From the NCBI GenBank assembly GCA_009377495.1, contig WHTZ01000002.1, positions 152,284 through 216,283 of the forward strand: a DNA stretch of 64,000 bases, read 5' to 3'. The notes under the pieces were generated by a model. The model was not told the DNA's origin. It was given only the letters and a program-made list of their open reading frames with translations, and ran no database searches. Source of the DNA: Luteitalea sp. GTDB taxonomy: Bacteria > Acidobacteriota > Vicinamibacteria > Vicinamibacterales > Vicinamibacteraceae. The number at the start of each line of letters is the position of its first letter. Position 1 is the stretch's first letter. The position numbers were made by a program, and so were the translations under genes. Positions 36,086 to 44,319 of the stretch are shown piece after piece.

Positions 36086-37417
36086 TCAGCTTGCCCTCGC
36101 CACTTGGCTGTGACGGCCTCGGGCGAGACGGGGACCTGAGGCTTGGCCGTACGTCTGGCGGTACGTATCAAACCAGAGGAGACGACCCACCACCCTACGG
36201 CCATTCACGATTGCCTCCAACCGCTCGCCCCAGAAGTCGAGCGCGACGCGCTTCTCGAAATCGTAGCTGTGGCGGTCGTAGACGGCGGTGACCCCGGTCT
36301 CCACGTGGTTGAGGATCTTCGAGACGACAAGTCTCGGCACGCCTGCGCCGACCATCAAGCTTGCCGCGGTTCGTCTGAGGTCGTGGCCTCTGAACTCAAC
36401 GCCAGACCGTTCGACAATCCGCTCGATCGCCTTCTGCGCATGGTTGATGTGCGGCCCCGTCTTGCGAGTGCTGGGGAAGACCCATGGCGACTCATCCACC
36501 GCCTTCCTCTGGGCCTCCTCCGCTACTCTCCGCCGGAGCTCCTCCAGGATGCTGAGCGCCTGCGGTGAGAGCGGCACTCGATGCGCCAGGCCGTTCTTGC
36601 TTCGCTCGCCTGGAATCGTCCACCAGCCCGTCGCGAGATCGAACTCGGTCCATGCCGCTCCATGGACCTCGCCGCCGCGCTGGGCGGTCAACAGTCGTAT
36701 CCGGAACAGTGCCGCGATGATCGGATGTTCCGTGTCGAGCGCGGCCCAGAGTCTCCGTAGCTCGTCTTCGCTGAGCACGCGTTCGCGCTGACTCTCAGCC
36801 GAGGGTGCCTTGACCATATGGCAGGGGTTGGTCTCCAACCACTCACGCTCAATGGCGAAGTTCAGCATCTTGTGGATCAGAGCACGCGTGCGGTTCGCCA
36901 TGATCGGCGCTCGCTCTGCAATCTTCTCCACGACCTGGCGAATCTCACGGCGCGTGAGGTCCTTGACCTTGATGTGTCCCCACCGCTTCACCAGCGGCAC
37001 GTGCGCTCGCTTCCCCGTTCGCTTCCGATGCTCGGACCCGTAGAGCATTCGGTGGTCTTCCTTCCAGGACCGTTTCTGCTTCTTCGCGTGCTTCTCGAGG
37101 TACTCCTTCGCGAGATCGGCAAACGTTCCCGCTTCGCGGTCAACCCGTCGCTCATCGGCTGGGTCGCGCCCGCCCGCCACCGCACCGAGAATCTCTCGGG
37201 CGCGATTGCGCGCCTCGGCAAGGTCCATCAACTTGACCGTGCCCACGTTCATCCGGCGCCAGCGGCCGCGCGCGCGGTACGCAACGCGCCAGGTCTTCCG
37301 GCCGCTCGGCTCGAGCCGCAGCACGAGCCCCGTCAACGTCCTATCGAAGTACTCCACGCGCTTCGACGCCGGCTTCAGTGCCTTTACCCAACGCGCCGTG
37401 AAAGCTTTGGTCGGCAT
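36086..37417 (-). CDS. int: Tyrosine recombinase, P4-type island integrase
   Basis: 443 aa from ATG 37417; an upstream in-frame ATG (37513) would add 32 atypical residues. N-terminal DUF4102/arm-binding domain (KAFTARWVKALKP to about 85), SAM-like core-binding domain, then the catalytic domain with Arg in LTAQRGGEV, HDLRR, His in LNHVE and Tyr in VYDRHSY. P4-type integrases use tRNA 3' ends; the 49-bp repeat 195 bp away is the tRNA-Thr end. Looks intact, so excision is possible in principle. Confidence 0.94.
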   Translation of the reverse strand: MPTKAFTARWVKALKPASKRVEYFDRTLTGLVLRLEPSGRKTWRVAYRARGRWRRMNVGTVKLMDLAEARNRAREILGAVAGGRDPADERRVDREAGTFADLAKEYLEKHAKKQKRSWKEDHRMLYGSEHRKRTGKRAHVPLVKRWGHIKVKDLTRREIRQVVEKIAERAPIMANRTRALIHKMLNFAIEREWLETNPCHMVKAPSAESQRERVLSEDELRRLWAALDTEHPIIAALFRIRLLTAQRGGEVHGAAWTEFDLATGWWTIPGERSKNGLAHRVPLSPQALSILEELRRRVAEEAQRKAVDESPWVFPSTRKTGPHINHAQKAIERIVERSGVEFRGHDLRRTAASLMVGAGVPRLVVSKILNHVETGVTAVYDRHSYDFEKRVALDFWGERLEAIVNGRRVVGRLLWFDTYRQTYGQASGPRLARGRHSQVARAS

Positions 37418-37612
37418 TGCCAGGGCTCCTCCACCGACAAGGTTGGTCAGTTCCGGGGAGCAGGCGGGGAGCAATTGGCTCGAAACAGCCTGAGCACCGG
37501 CGAACAGCAGCACTCAACTCACGACGCGCGAATTGTGGCGTATTTCCGCCGATTTGTGCAAGTCCGGCGTTTCAGGAGGTCTCACCTGCGGCCAGGGGGT
37601 TTTGCGCTTAGA

Positions 37613-37661
37613 CTGATTCGTAATCAGCAGGTCATCGGTTCGAGTCCGATCGCCGGCTCCA
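37613..37661 (+). repeat. att site 2 (junction of GI-1 and GI-2)
   Basis: 49 bp identical to the tRNA-Thr 3' end, from CTGATTCGTAAT to CGCCGGCTCCA, but with no 5' half of a tRNA in front. Acts as right end of GI-1 and left end of GI-2. Confidence 0.92.
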
Positions 37662-37914
37662 GAATCCTTAGAAAAACCACCCGCTTGGCCCTACTCCGCG
37701 TGGCGTCGGTGAAAAAGGTAGCGCATAGGTAGCGTGCGGCGGTCGATCGTGGCGACGGTGAACAGCCACGCAGCGCGATGGTCACGGACCTCTCCGACGA
37801 CGACGCGCACACGCGATTGTGCGCGAGATCGTCCCTGTACCGAGACCGCGTCACCGAGGGTTCACTGACACCCCAGAACCAGGGTTACAGGCGCCAGCCG
37901 ACTACAATTCGAGC

Positions 37915-38185
37915 ATGGCTGTGTCGCCGTGGGCGGACCATCGGGCCAGTATTGACGGCAAGCAGTTCGAGCTGTTCGTGGCAGAGGTGCTCAGCGAACT
38001 CGGCGCCAAGCTCGACGGTTTCGGGTGGAAGCGCAGGAGGTCGTGACCGCGGCCGATGGGCGCTATCGGATCGACGTCACGGGCGGTTCCGGGCGCTCGA
38101 CGCAGACTTCCTCGTGCTCGTCGAGTGCAAGGATCACAGCCGGCCGGTCGAGCGCGAGGATGTCCAAATGCTGGCCGACAAGCCT
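37915..38185 (+). pseudogene. PD-(D/E)xK (Mrr-like) nuclease fragment in three frames
   Basis: Start with SIDGKQFELFVAEVLSELGAKLDGF, then shift to FRVEAQEVVTAADGRYRIDVTG. A second shift gives RFRALDADFLVLVECKDHSRPVERED, which holds the D...ExK catalytic core. Sequence similarity ends at ADK near 38185, where it runs in frame into an unrelated downstream sequence. Restriction-type nuclease, inactive. Confidence 0.65.
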
Positions 38186-38593
38186 ATGGTTGTCACTTCG
38201 GCGCGGCTGTTCAGGTTGAAGCCTGACGTGCAACGTATCGACACGATTCGTCAAGCCGGTTCGCCCGCTGATGTCGCCGACGAGCTGCCGTGGACGTGGT
38301 GCTACTATCCAGCATCTGGCGAGGTACTGGATCACAACCAGTTCGCGATCGACCTCTGGGAGTCGACGCACAAAGGGCTCCGTTGGCCCGGTCTCGACGA
38401 CCGATTGGCTCACCTCTGGACTGGTCTACATTGGGTGCTTGTCGTAAACATCGAGGGCTTGGCAGACGCGGTGTCTACGGTTCGGACTACGTTCGCTGGG
38501 TTGGCGAAGGACTTCGCGAGGAATCGCAACCTTGAGGCGCTGATGGCCCGGCTCGCAGCCAGGCGGCGTCTGGCAAGCAGGAAGAAAAGGTAG
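38186..38593 (+). CDS. Unknown protein before first attC, 5' end replaced
   Basis: About 135 codons (VTSARLFRLKPDVQRI ... RRLASRKKR). It has no start codon of its own near the junction and is read through from the nuclease fragment. It lies directly before attC-1, so it may be the remnant of the first cassette. No family recognised. Confidence 0.4.
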   Translation: MVVTSARLFRLKPDVQRIDTIRQAGSPADVADELPWTWCYYPASGEVLDHNQFAIDLWESTHKGLRWPGLDDRLAHLWTGLHWVLVVNIEGLADAVSTVRTTFAGLAKDFARNRNLEALMARLAARRRLASRKKR

Positions 38594-38596
38594 ATC

Positions 38597-38665
38597 AGAG
38601 TCGGCTTGCAGCCGACGACGGACAGTGCGACCGTGAGCCGCCGCGGCTGAAGCCGAACGTTAGGC
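38597..38665 (+). repeat. attC-1, integron cassette recombination site
   Basis: The right end is a good core site, GTTAGGC (38659-38665). The arms TCGGCTT(G)CAGCCG and CGGCTGAAGCCGA pair with one extrahelical G, the hallmark of attC folding. The left core (RYYYAAC) is degenerate. Near identical arms occur in attC-3. Confidence 0.82.
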
Positions 38666-38682
38666 AGACGAGCCAACAAGAG

Positions 38683-39015
38683 ATGAACTCGATCGACGGC
38701 TGGGACCGGGTACGGGCGGGTGTGGTCCTTATCGAATGGTCTGAGCTCGCGAAGTGGACGGCTGGTACGGGGCGGTTGTCTGCTTCACCCTTACAAACCT
38801 TCGAAAAGTCTGCGGTCAACCGACATCGCGACTTCGGCCGCGTTCTCAGTTGGGTCGTGTTCGCGGTTGGCTGCGAGTACCTTCTCAAGGGCGCCTGCAT
38901 TGTTCGGGGCCTGTTGACGGAGAAGCGGACGGTTGTCCTGCGAGCGCCACATCCAGGCGAGAACATTGCCTCCTGGGTCGCGGGCGCTCTGAGCTCAGAA
39001 CATTATAAGAATTGA
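38683..39015 (+). CDS. Cassette protein of unknown function
   Basis: 110 aa, starts 17 bp after attC-1. One hydrophobic segment (RVLSWVVFAVGCEYLLKGACIV). No family recognised. The next gene starts 15 bp after its stop with no attC between, so the two may share one cassette. Confidence 0.5.
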   Translation: MNSIDGWDRVRAGVVLIEWSELAKWTAGTGRLSASPLQTFEKSAVNRHRDFGRVLSWVVFAVGCEYLLKGACIVRGLLTEKRTVVLRAPHPGENIASWVAGALSSEHYKN

Positions 39016-39030
39016 CTGGAGAGCCTTCGA

Positions 39031-39654
39031 ATGGCGAAGTTATCCAAGACCTCATGGTTTAATGCCGCAAAGTCATGGGACTTTGTTGCCATCAAGTCGA
39101 TTCTTAAAGAAGCGCCAGAACTCCTTGAGGCGACAGATCCGAAAGGGCTCAATGCGCTTCACATGGCCTGTGCTGTCAAACCAGGAAAGAAGGGCGTTCA
39201 TGAGCCAAACGGCCTAAAGACCGTGAAAGCTCTGCTCGATGCTGGCATCGACATCGAAAGTGTAGCCTTCACGGATCAAGATGGCGGTGACTGGCACGCC
39301 AATGCTGTGTGGTTCGCAACCAGTCGCGGTCAGAACTTGCCGCTGGTGAAGTTTCTTCTCGAGCTGGGTGGCGACCCGAGCTATTCGCTCTTCTCGGTGC
39401 TTTGGGGCTACAAGCCGGAATTCGCGCGCGAACTTGTGAAGTACAAGCCACGGATGAATCTGCGTGGCAGCGATGGTCGCACTGTGCTGCATGCGGCGGC
39501 AGTACCCCATCGGCTCGAAGTACTCAAGCTTTACCTCGATGCTGGCGCTGACCCTTGGATCAAGGACAATGCGGGTATCACGCCGCTCGATCTAGCGAAA
39601 AAACGTCGAGTGCCTGAGGAGTTCATTGAGCGCATGGAGAGCAGCGGCGCCTGA
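39031..39654 (+). CDS. Ankyrin-repeat cassette protein
   Basis: 207 aa with four to five ankyrin repeats: AKSWDFVAIKSILKEAPELL, DPKGLNALHMACA, KALLDAGIDI, DGRTVLHAAAVPHRLEVLKLYLDAGADP, DNAGITPLDLAKK. Protein-binding scaffold; partner unknown. Base composition clearly lower in GC than the core genes, as is common for integron cassettes. Confidence 0.85.
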   Translation: MAKLSKTSWFNAAKSWDFVAIKSILKEAPELLEATDPKGLNALHMACAVKPGKKGVHEPNGLKTVKALLDAGIDIESVAFTDQDGGDWHANAVWFATSRGQNLPLVKFLLELGGDPSYSLFSVLWGYKPEFARELVKYKPRMNLRGSDGRTVLHAAAVPHRLEVLKLYLDAGADPWIKDNAGITPLDLAKKRRVPEEFIERMESSGA

Positions 39655-39737
39655 CGTGGCTCACAGGGCGCTCGTTTCTGGGGATCGTACGGCAACAGCT
39701 GGCCGAATCCGGACAGAATGGACGGCCCGCAGATGCC

Positions 39738-39799
39738 GCATAACATTCAGATGCAGCGGACGTGTCAAGAGTGTCACGCCGCTGATCTGAGCGTTAGCC
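39738..39799 (+). repeat. attC-2, integron cassette recombination site
   Basis: 62 bp from left core GCATAAC (39738-39744) to right core GTTAGCC (39793-39799). Inner arms TTCAGATGCAGCGG and CCGCTGATCTGAG pair with unpaired bases, as in attC. Follows the ankyrin gene by 84 bp. Confidence 0.8.
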
Positions 39800-39838
39800 A
39801 GACCAGCGAACAGCTGATGAAAGCCCCTGGTGGGTCCG

Positions 39839-40210
39839 ATGCCCTTCCTTGATGATGCTGCGATGTACTTTGCTGGGTTGCCGCCCGACAGTGTCGACGC
39901 TGTGATCCTCGAGTTTCTGTTGCAGCACGGGATCGGACGACAGAATGCTCAGCCTTGGCCCTCGATCAAGGAGCACCTTCGACAGCGTGGGTATCCTATT
40001 CGGAAGCAAGCGTTTCAGCATGGCTTGTTGAGAGCGAGCCGCGAAGGCTCTCTCTTCATCGGCGCCACCAATCAAGGGTACTTCTTGATTCAGAATCGGG
40101 AGGATGCGGGCGCCATGGAGAACTGGTATCGTCAACGGATTGCGGTTGAGCAGGCGCATCTGGACCGATTGAGCGAGCTGATTGCGGAAGCCTTCGGGGA
40201 TGAGGGCTGA
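39839..40210 (+). CDS. Cassette protein of unknown function
   Basis: 123 aa from ATG 39839 (GTG nine bases earlier also possible). An N-terminal helical part and a middle segment SIKEHLRQRGYPIRKQAFQH resemble a winged-helix. No family recognised. After its stop a GCCTGACATCC sequence resembles the left end of an attC, but a right core is not seen. Confidence 0.5.
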   Translation: MPFLDDAAMYFAGLPPDSVDAVILEFLLQHGIGRQNAQPWPSIKEHLRQRGYPIRKQAFQHGLLRASREGSLFIGATNQGYFLIQNREDAGAMENWYRQRIAVEQAHLDRLSELIAEAFGDEG

Positions 40211-40311
40211 CACGCGACACGCGCCCGGTCCGCGGCTTTCGGCGGGAAGCATTCAGAAAGCGCCAACCGCCCGAGCCTGACATCCAGTGCGAGCACTCCG
40301 ACCTTGGCGGT

Positions 40312-40872
40312 ATGCACTTCGAGCTGGTTGAGATCGTTGATGCTCAACTCGCGCGGGCGGTGGCCGATCAACTGACCTTCCAGCAACGTCTGTCTGCCGC
40401 AACCCAAAGTCGCGAACTTGCCAACTTGGGGAACGGCCTCGTTTTCGTCAGCTTTGTGCAGAGCAGCACTGCCGCGCACAAGAACGGCGCCATACCAGGT
40501 CTCTTGACGCTGCTCGGCCAACTGCCTTCTGACTTCCGAGGCGACGTCGCCCTCAACGGCGAATTGCGGGCCCTCATTCGAAGAGTGCGAGTCACGAGCG
40601 GCGACTTCGGTGGGCCCATTTTTAAAGTCGATGGTGCGACCTTCCTCACAGACCCGGTAATCGAACAACTCGAAGGTAAGTTCAAGAAGAAGTACGCCAC
40701 GACTGGCCGTCTTGAGCTGCTGGCTTTCTACGAGCTCCATCCCACATGCCGTGCGGAGTTTGAGCTGCCGGTAGTCGAAGAGTGTGTTCGCAAGAATCTG
40801 CAGGCGTCGCAGTTCTCGAGAGTGTGGATCTTCGATGTGGAAAACAAGGCGGTCCTGTACTCCTCGTCTTGA
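40312..40872 (+). CDS. Cassette protein of unknown function
   Basis: 186 aa, mixed alpha/beta, no membrane segment, no family recognised. ATG overlaps a possible degenerate cassette end. Ends 29 bp before attC-3. Confidence 0.55.
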   Translation: MHFELVEIVDAQLARAVADQLTFQQRLSAATQSRELANLGNGLVFVSFVQSSTAAHKNGAIPGLLTLLGQLPSDFRGDVALNGELRALIRRVRVTSGDFGGPIFKVDGATFLTDPVIEQLEGKFKKKYATTGRLELLAFYELHPTCRAEFELPVVEECVRKNLQASQFSRVWIFDVENKAVLYSSS

Positions 40873-40901
40873 ACGGTAAAGGCAGCGTCATTCGATGAAC
40901 G

Positions 40902-40974
40902 GTCTAACATCCGCTTGCAGCCGACGGCGGCTGCTGCGATCATTAGCCGCCGCGGCTGAAGCGGACCGTTAATC
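40902..40974 (+). repeat. attC-3, integron cassette recombination site
   Basis: 73 bp with both core sites: GTCTAAC (40902-40908) and GTTAATC (40968-40974). The arms CCGCTT(G)CAGCC and GGCTGAAGCGG pair with one extrahelical G. Best preserved of the three. Confidence 0.88.
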
Positions 40975-41153
40975 AGCTCGATTACCAAGCTTGAAGAGCG
41001 CTGTGCCTCACGGAACGTCAGACGGCGGCCCAGCTCGCGAACGGCGAACATCTCGACGAGCGCCCGGCTGATGACGAGATCCTGCTCGACCTGGGCGTCC
41101 TGCACCCACGGCGCCTGTTCGCGCCACTCGGTGATGTAGTCCCTCGGAATCAG
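40975..41153 (-). pseudogene. abiEii toxin, only the N-terminal 45-50 codons left
   Basis: Reads IPRDYITEWREQAPWV, then QVEQDLVISRALVEMFAV and LGRRLTFRE. It is cut exactly where the nucleotidyltransferase GGTALxKL motif should begin, at the attC-3 edge. The start would be CTG in place of the usual ATG, overlapping the abiEi stop. Without the catalytic GS/DxD part it cannot be a toxin. Confidence 0.75.
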
Positions 41154-41935
41154 AGGTCAGGCTCCACGCTCGCATTGATAGCGAGCTTCCAGCGATCGTC
41201 GCGCCGGGCGCGCGCGCGCTCCCGGCGCCGAACGAGCGGCGCGGCGAGCTTCGCGTGCGCCTGCACGTACTCGACGAGCGCGTTGGCAACGTCCGCATGA
41301 CCCGTCAGATCGAGCAGGTAGCCGAGGCGCTGCGCCCAGACGATCGGACACAACCGGGCCACGTCCGCGAGCTTCGCGGCGTCGATGACGTCGAAGAGAT
41401 CCGCAACGACCGAGGCCACGTTGTCGAGACCGCCGCACCGATCGGCATAGCCAACCAGCTCGAGGGCCGTCGTCTCCGGCGACGAGATCCGCACCGTGCC
41501 GCGAGGCGTGTTCCGCGTAATCGTCGGCATCCGGTCGAGGTCCTTGCGCGCCACGAACTCGACCCGCACGTCGCCGCACCGGATGGGCCGGCGGTTCTTC
41601 CGCACCATCACTTGGAACACCTGCGGGCGCTGATGCGCGGCCCCAAGAAACTCCGCCGCGCTCAGCAGTGCCACGTAGTACGGCTCGCGCAAATGTTCCA
41701 TCAGCTGCGGAATGAACTGCTCGGCTGGGAGGCACCTGAGCCGCCGGTACTCCGGGGGCACGATGACGTGGAAACCCTGGTGTGGATCGGCAATCTCCCC
41801 GCGCCCCTTCATCCGGCGAAGCACCGCACGGGCCGCCGGCAGGGAAACCTCAAGGGCGGCGTGGGCCTCTCCCGTCGTGAAGTGGTGCCGCCCGCGGGCG
41901 GCCAGGTCGGTGAGGAACTGCGAGGCTCTGCGCAT
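41150..41935 (-). CDS. abiEi: AbiEi antitoxin (type IV toxin-antitoxin)
   Basis: 261 aa from ATG 41935. N-terminal winged helix (HHFTTGEAHAALEVSLPAARAVLRRMKGRG, GFHVIVPPEYR) binds its own promoter; the C-terminal domain (EQFIPQLMEHLREPYYVALLSAAEFLGAAHQ...) is the antitoxin part. An inverted repeat lies directly upstream. Intact, although its toxin partner is destroyed. Confidence 0.9.
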   Translation of the reverse strand: MRRASQFLTDLAARGRHHFTTGEAHAALEVSLPAARAVLRRMKGRGEIADPHQGFHVIVPPEYRRLRCLPAEQFIPQLMEHLREPYYVALLSAAEFLGAAHQRPQVFQVMVRKNRRPIRCGDVRVEFVARKDLDRMPTITRNTPRGTVRISSPETTALELVGYADRCGGLDNVASVVADLFDVIDAAKLADVARLCPIVWAQRLGYLLDLTGHADVANALVEYVQAHAKLAAPLVRRRERARARRDDRWKLAINASVEPDL

Positions 41936-41942
41936 GTCGATA

Positions 41943-41979
41943 CTTGCAAAAGATAACATTTTATGTGACTTTTTGCAAG
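41943..41979 (-). promoter_or_regulatory. AbiEi operator inverted repeat
   Basis: Perfect 9-bp arms CTTGCAAAA and TTTTGCAAG, 19 bp apart, eight bases upstream of abiEi. A second related half (GTCACTTTCTGCAGGCAT) follows at about 42020-42040. AbiEi proteins are known to bind inverted repeats in their promoters and autorepress. Confidence 0.7.
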
Positions 41980-42148
41980 CATTGGAATCCATGCCGACGG
42001 ACTCAAAAAGTCATGGTTTTCGTCACTTTCTGCAGGCATCGGATGGGCGAGTCGGCTGCTACCCCGGGCAGCGAACCGGCGCGGAGCTCAGACTGTCACG
42101 CCCCCAACGACCCGCCTGTTCACGCACGCACGCGCCCGCCCGGCTCGC

Positions 42149-42790
42149 TCACGTTCCTGCCCGAGTGTCGAACGGCTTGAAGTAGGGATTCTTGTGAACC
42201 AGCGCAGCCTGCGCTTTCTGGCTCAGGTAATCCATCCCCATAGGCCTCGAAAAGCCTGTTCAGAGCACCTTCAAGCTGCTGGGGCGAGAGTTGGGCGTCA
42301 AACAGAGCGTAGAACTCCCGCTTGGCGCCGTCGATTCTCGTCGCGCGTTCCTCTTTCGCCCGTTGCGCCTGACGAACAACAGCAAGCCGCTCCTGCCGTT
42401 CGTCTTCCCGCGCCTGATTCATGCGAGTGAACGCATCCCTCTGGTTCACGACCTCCCGGATGCTGGCGACAAGGCCCTTCGCCTTGAGCTGGTCGTCGGG
42501 CCAGCAGGCGTCGTAGTTCGTAAACTCAACGACACGGCGCAGAACTTCGCGTCGCTCGCGCAGGCACGCCTCTCCGCGGGCATTGAGACGCTCGATCACT
42601 GTGCGAGCAATCTCGGCCTTGCCAATCTGCCGGGCATCCTGCCGCACCCGTTGCGCCAAGTCCGCGGTCATGTCATCTGGAACGCCTCCTCCACGGAAAA
42701 AGACCAGGACGTCCCTCGGTTCAATGCAGGGATGGCGTCAACCAGCAGGTTGAACAGCTCCGGCGGGTAGTGGAACGTGATGTCCGTCAT
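42149..42790 (-). pseudogene. Restriction-endonuclease-associated helical protein, two frameshifts
   Basis: Starts MTDITFHYPPELFNLLVDAIP, shifts near 42710 to DVLVFFRGGGVPDDMTADLA, and continues with RVVEFTNYDACWPDDQLKAKG. It shifts again at a GGGG run near 42245 to MDYLSQKAQAALVHKNPYFK and stops at 42149. The two shifts compensate (642 nt, a whole number of codons). From memory this N-terminal region precedes REase domains in some defence genes; none is present here. Family call is tentative. Confidence 0.5.
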
Positions 42791-42864
42791 GCTGTAGCGA
42801 CCTCACCGACGTGAGGCCACGCGATCGTCGCCGCTTGTAGCGCCGCGTTGTAGGCGATGTTCAT
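42787..42864 (-). pseudogene. Short HEPN-like remnant
   Basis: 25 codons, MNIAYNAALQAATIAW and a short out-of-family tail, overlapping the next start by ATGA. The opening residues look like the middle of a HEPN-type helical protein; too short to be sure. Confidence 0.3.
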
Positions 42865-42878
42865 CTGCCGGTCAGCGC

Positions 42879-42980
42879 TTAGGTCTCAGCGATGCTGTCG
42901 GCGAGATCGCGTTCGACGACCTGCGGGAGCTGGCGCGTCTCGCTTGGGCTCAAGGCATCGGCGCGCTCGGGCACCTTCAT
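42879..42980 (-). CDS. 33-residue ORF coupled to fic
   Basis: ATG overlaps the fic stop codon by four bases. Charged and helical (KVPERADALSPSETRQLPQV). Perhaps the start of a truncated downstream gene; no S/TxxxE(G/N) Fic-inhibitor motif is evident. Confidence 0.35.
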   Translation of the reverse strand: MKVPERADALSPSETRQLPQVVERDLADSIAET

Positions 42981-43588
42981 GGCCCTCCTTTCGTCAGGGC
43001 CTCGTCGAGCATCGTCCTGAAGATCGAGGCGGTCGCGCGCCAGTCGCCGTCCATCGCCGCCACGCCGGCAAGTCCGTAGCCGCCATCCGGCCTGGGCCGA
43101 AGCCGGACGGCCGGCGGAAGACCGTAGCGCATCAGCAGCGCGTTGGCCCAAATCCGCGCGGTGCGGCCGTTCCCGTTGGCAAACGGGTGGATCCGAACCC
43201 ACTCAGCGTGCGCCCAGGCACACAGGTCGATTACGGCGGCCAGACCATCCGCATCCAGTTCGCGTCCAAGCGCGTACCGCGCGTCGAGTACCGCGACGAT
43301 GCCCTGAAGCGTCCGCTCGAACGCCGCGAGCTCCGCGGCGACATCGGCCGGGGCGACGCCTTCGCGCACCCCGATCCACACGCGCGTCGATTCGAGGCCC
43401 GCCTCTCCGCGAAAGCAACCGACGTACTTCTCTTCGGGCGCGTCGAGCCCGGCCATCGAATCGCGCTGCCAGCGCCGCGCGTCCTCGACCGTTGGCAGAT
43501 CTCTGCGAACCGCCCGGTCGCGGGCGTCGCGCAGGACGTTGATCAGATTCCGTCGAAGGCGCGGGCTGTCGGCGTCCCAGTTAGCCAC
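42977..43588 (-). CDS. Fic/DOC family AMP-transferase
   Basis: 203 aa. The full catalytic motif HPFANGNGRTAR is near residues 134-145, with the flap region upstream (KYVGCFRGEAG...). Fic proteins transfer AMP or other phosphates to Tyr/Ser/Thr of target proteins. Overlaps the upstream RHH gene by eight bases, indicating a toxin-antitoxin operon. Confidence 0.92.
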   Translation of the reverse strand: MANWDADSPRLRRNLINVLRDARDRAVRRDLPTVEDARRWQRDSMAGLDAPEEKYVGCFRGEAGLESTRVWIGVREGVAPADVAAELAAFERTLQGIVAVLDARYALGRELDADGLAAVIDLCAWAHAEWVRIHPFANGNGRTARIWANALLMRYGLPPAVRLRPRPDGGYGLAGVAAMDGDWRATASIFRTMLDEALTKGGP

Positions 43589-43985
43589 GAATCAGCTCGC
43601 GCACCCGCCGCTGGACGGGGCCCTGCGCGCGAGTGGTTTTGCCTTCCACGGGGTCCTCGGCGGCGTGATCAGCCTCGGCATCCGCGAACCTGGCAATCGC
43701 CCCTTCGAAGTCCGGGTCCGAGTTCCGGTACGCCTTGACGCGGCGAAGCGTTGTCTCGAGGTCCGCCTCCAGGCTGGCCGCCTGAGCTTCGAGGTATTCG
43801 TCCACGGCTTGGTTGACAAGCCGGTTCAGCGGCGCCTTCCGAACGTCGCTCAGCAGTTCCAACCCCAGCTGCAATCGCGGTTCGAGGCGGAAGGTCGTGG
43901 CCCGGCGCGGGACTCGCTGCTTCGCCCGGTCGGAATCACGGCGCCGAGTCCTGCGGACACTGGTCTTGCTCTTCATGGCTCGCAT
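43581..43985 (-). CDS. Ribbon-helix-helix antitoxin-like protein
   Basis: 134 aa from ATG 43985. Very basic leader, then an RHH-type DNA-binding segment (RATTFRLEPRLQLGLELLSD, NRLVNQAVDEYL) and an acidic C-terminal region that could bind Fic. Starts four bases after a 6-7-6 inverted repeat, so it is probably autoregulated. Not the classical FicA/VbhA type. Confidence 0.7.
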   Translation of the reverse strand: MRAMKSKTSVRRTRRRDSDRAKQRVPRRATTFRLEPRLQLGLELLSDVRKAPLNRLVNQAVDEYLEAQAASLEADLETTLRRVKAYRNSDPDFEGAIARFADAEADHAAEDPVEGKTTRAQGPVQRRVRELIRG

Positions 43986-43988
43986 GAT

Positions 43989-44007
43989 ATCAAAACAACA
44001 CTTTGAT
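43989..44007 (-). promoter_or_regulatory. Operator-like inverted repeat before the RHH/fic pair
   Basis: ATCAAA, 7 bp, TTTGAT, with AT-rich flanks, just upstream of the RHH start. The AT-rich stretch contrasts with the GC-rich surroundings and likely holds the promoter. Confidence 0.55.
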
Positions 44008-44070
44008 GTTAAAAGCATACTTCGACATCACGAGAGTCGATCGGCGACTTTGCCCTCTCGGAGCGGGCCC

Positions 44071-44319
44071 CTACTCCGGTTGCCGAAACACGGTGCCAGC
44101 GCCCTCCAGCAGGCGTTCGATGACGTCGCAGGGATCGCCTCTCGCCTGGAGGAAGGTATCGCACGATGCATCGTACGACGCATAGAACAGGGCGCTGGAA
44201 ACGGCGTCCAGATCGTCCTCCGGCCAGGCGTTGTGGTTGGGGTCTGCGCCGGCACCCAGCGCTCGACGATGGCTGCGCCAGCGTACGCGAGACGGTGGTG
44301 GGACCGCGAGCGAGGGGAT
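44071..44319 (-). other. Probable gene remnant
   Basis: One minus-strand frame reads plausibly (DLDAVSSALFYASYDASCDTF, then DVIERLLEGAGTVFRQPE and TAG at 44071) but has no start. I do not recognise it. Confidence 0.3.

Larger units (their letters stand above)
21621..37661 (+). mobile_element. Genomic island GI-1, tRNA-Thr integrated, 16 kb
   Basis: Bounded by att1 and att2 direct repeats. The tyrosine integrase is at the right end, its start about 195 bp from att2 and transcribed inward. Cargo includes two toxin-antitoxin pairs, AlbA_2, TIR, AlpA and conjugation-gene remnants. No intact relaxase or secretion genes, so it is not self-transmissible as it stands. Confidence 0.88.

Noticed and set aside
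37624..37854. Protein frame containing IGSSPIAGS at the att sites
   Set aside because: This is the translation of the tRNA-Thr 3' end and appears at each att site.
40211..40311. Fourth attC between the two cassette genes
   Set aside because: GCCTGACATCC resembles a left end, but no right core or good pairing arm was found.
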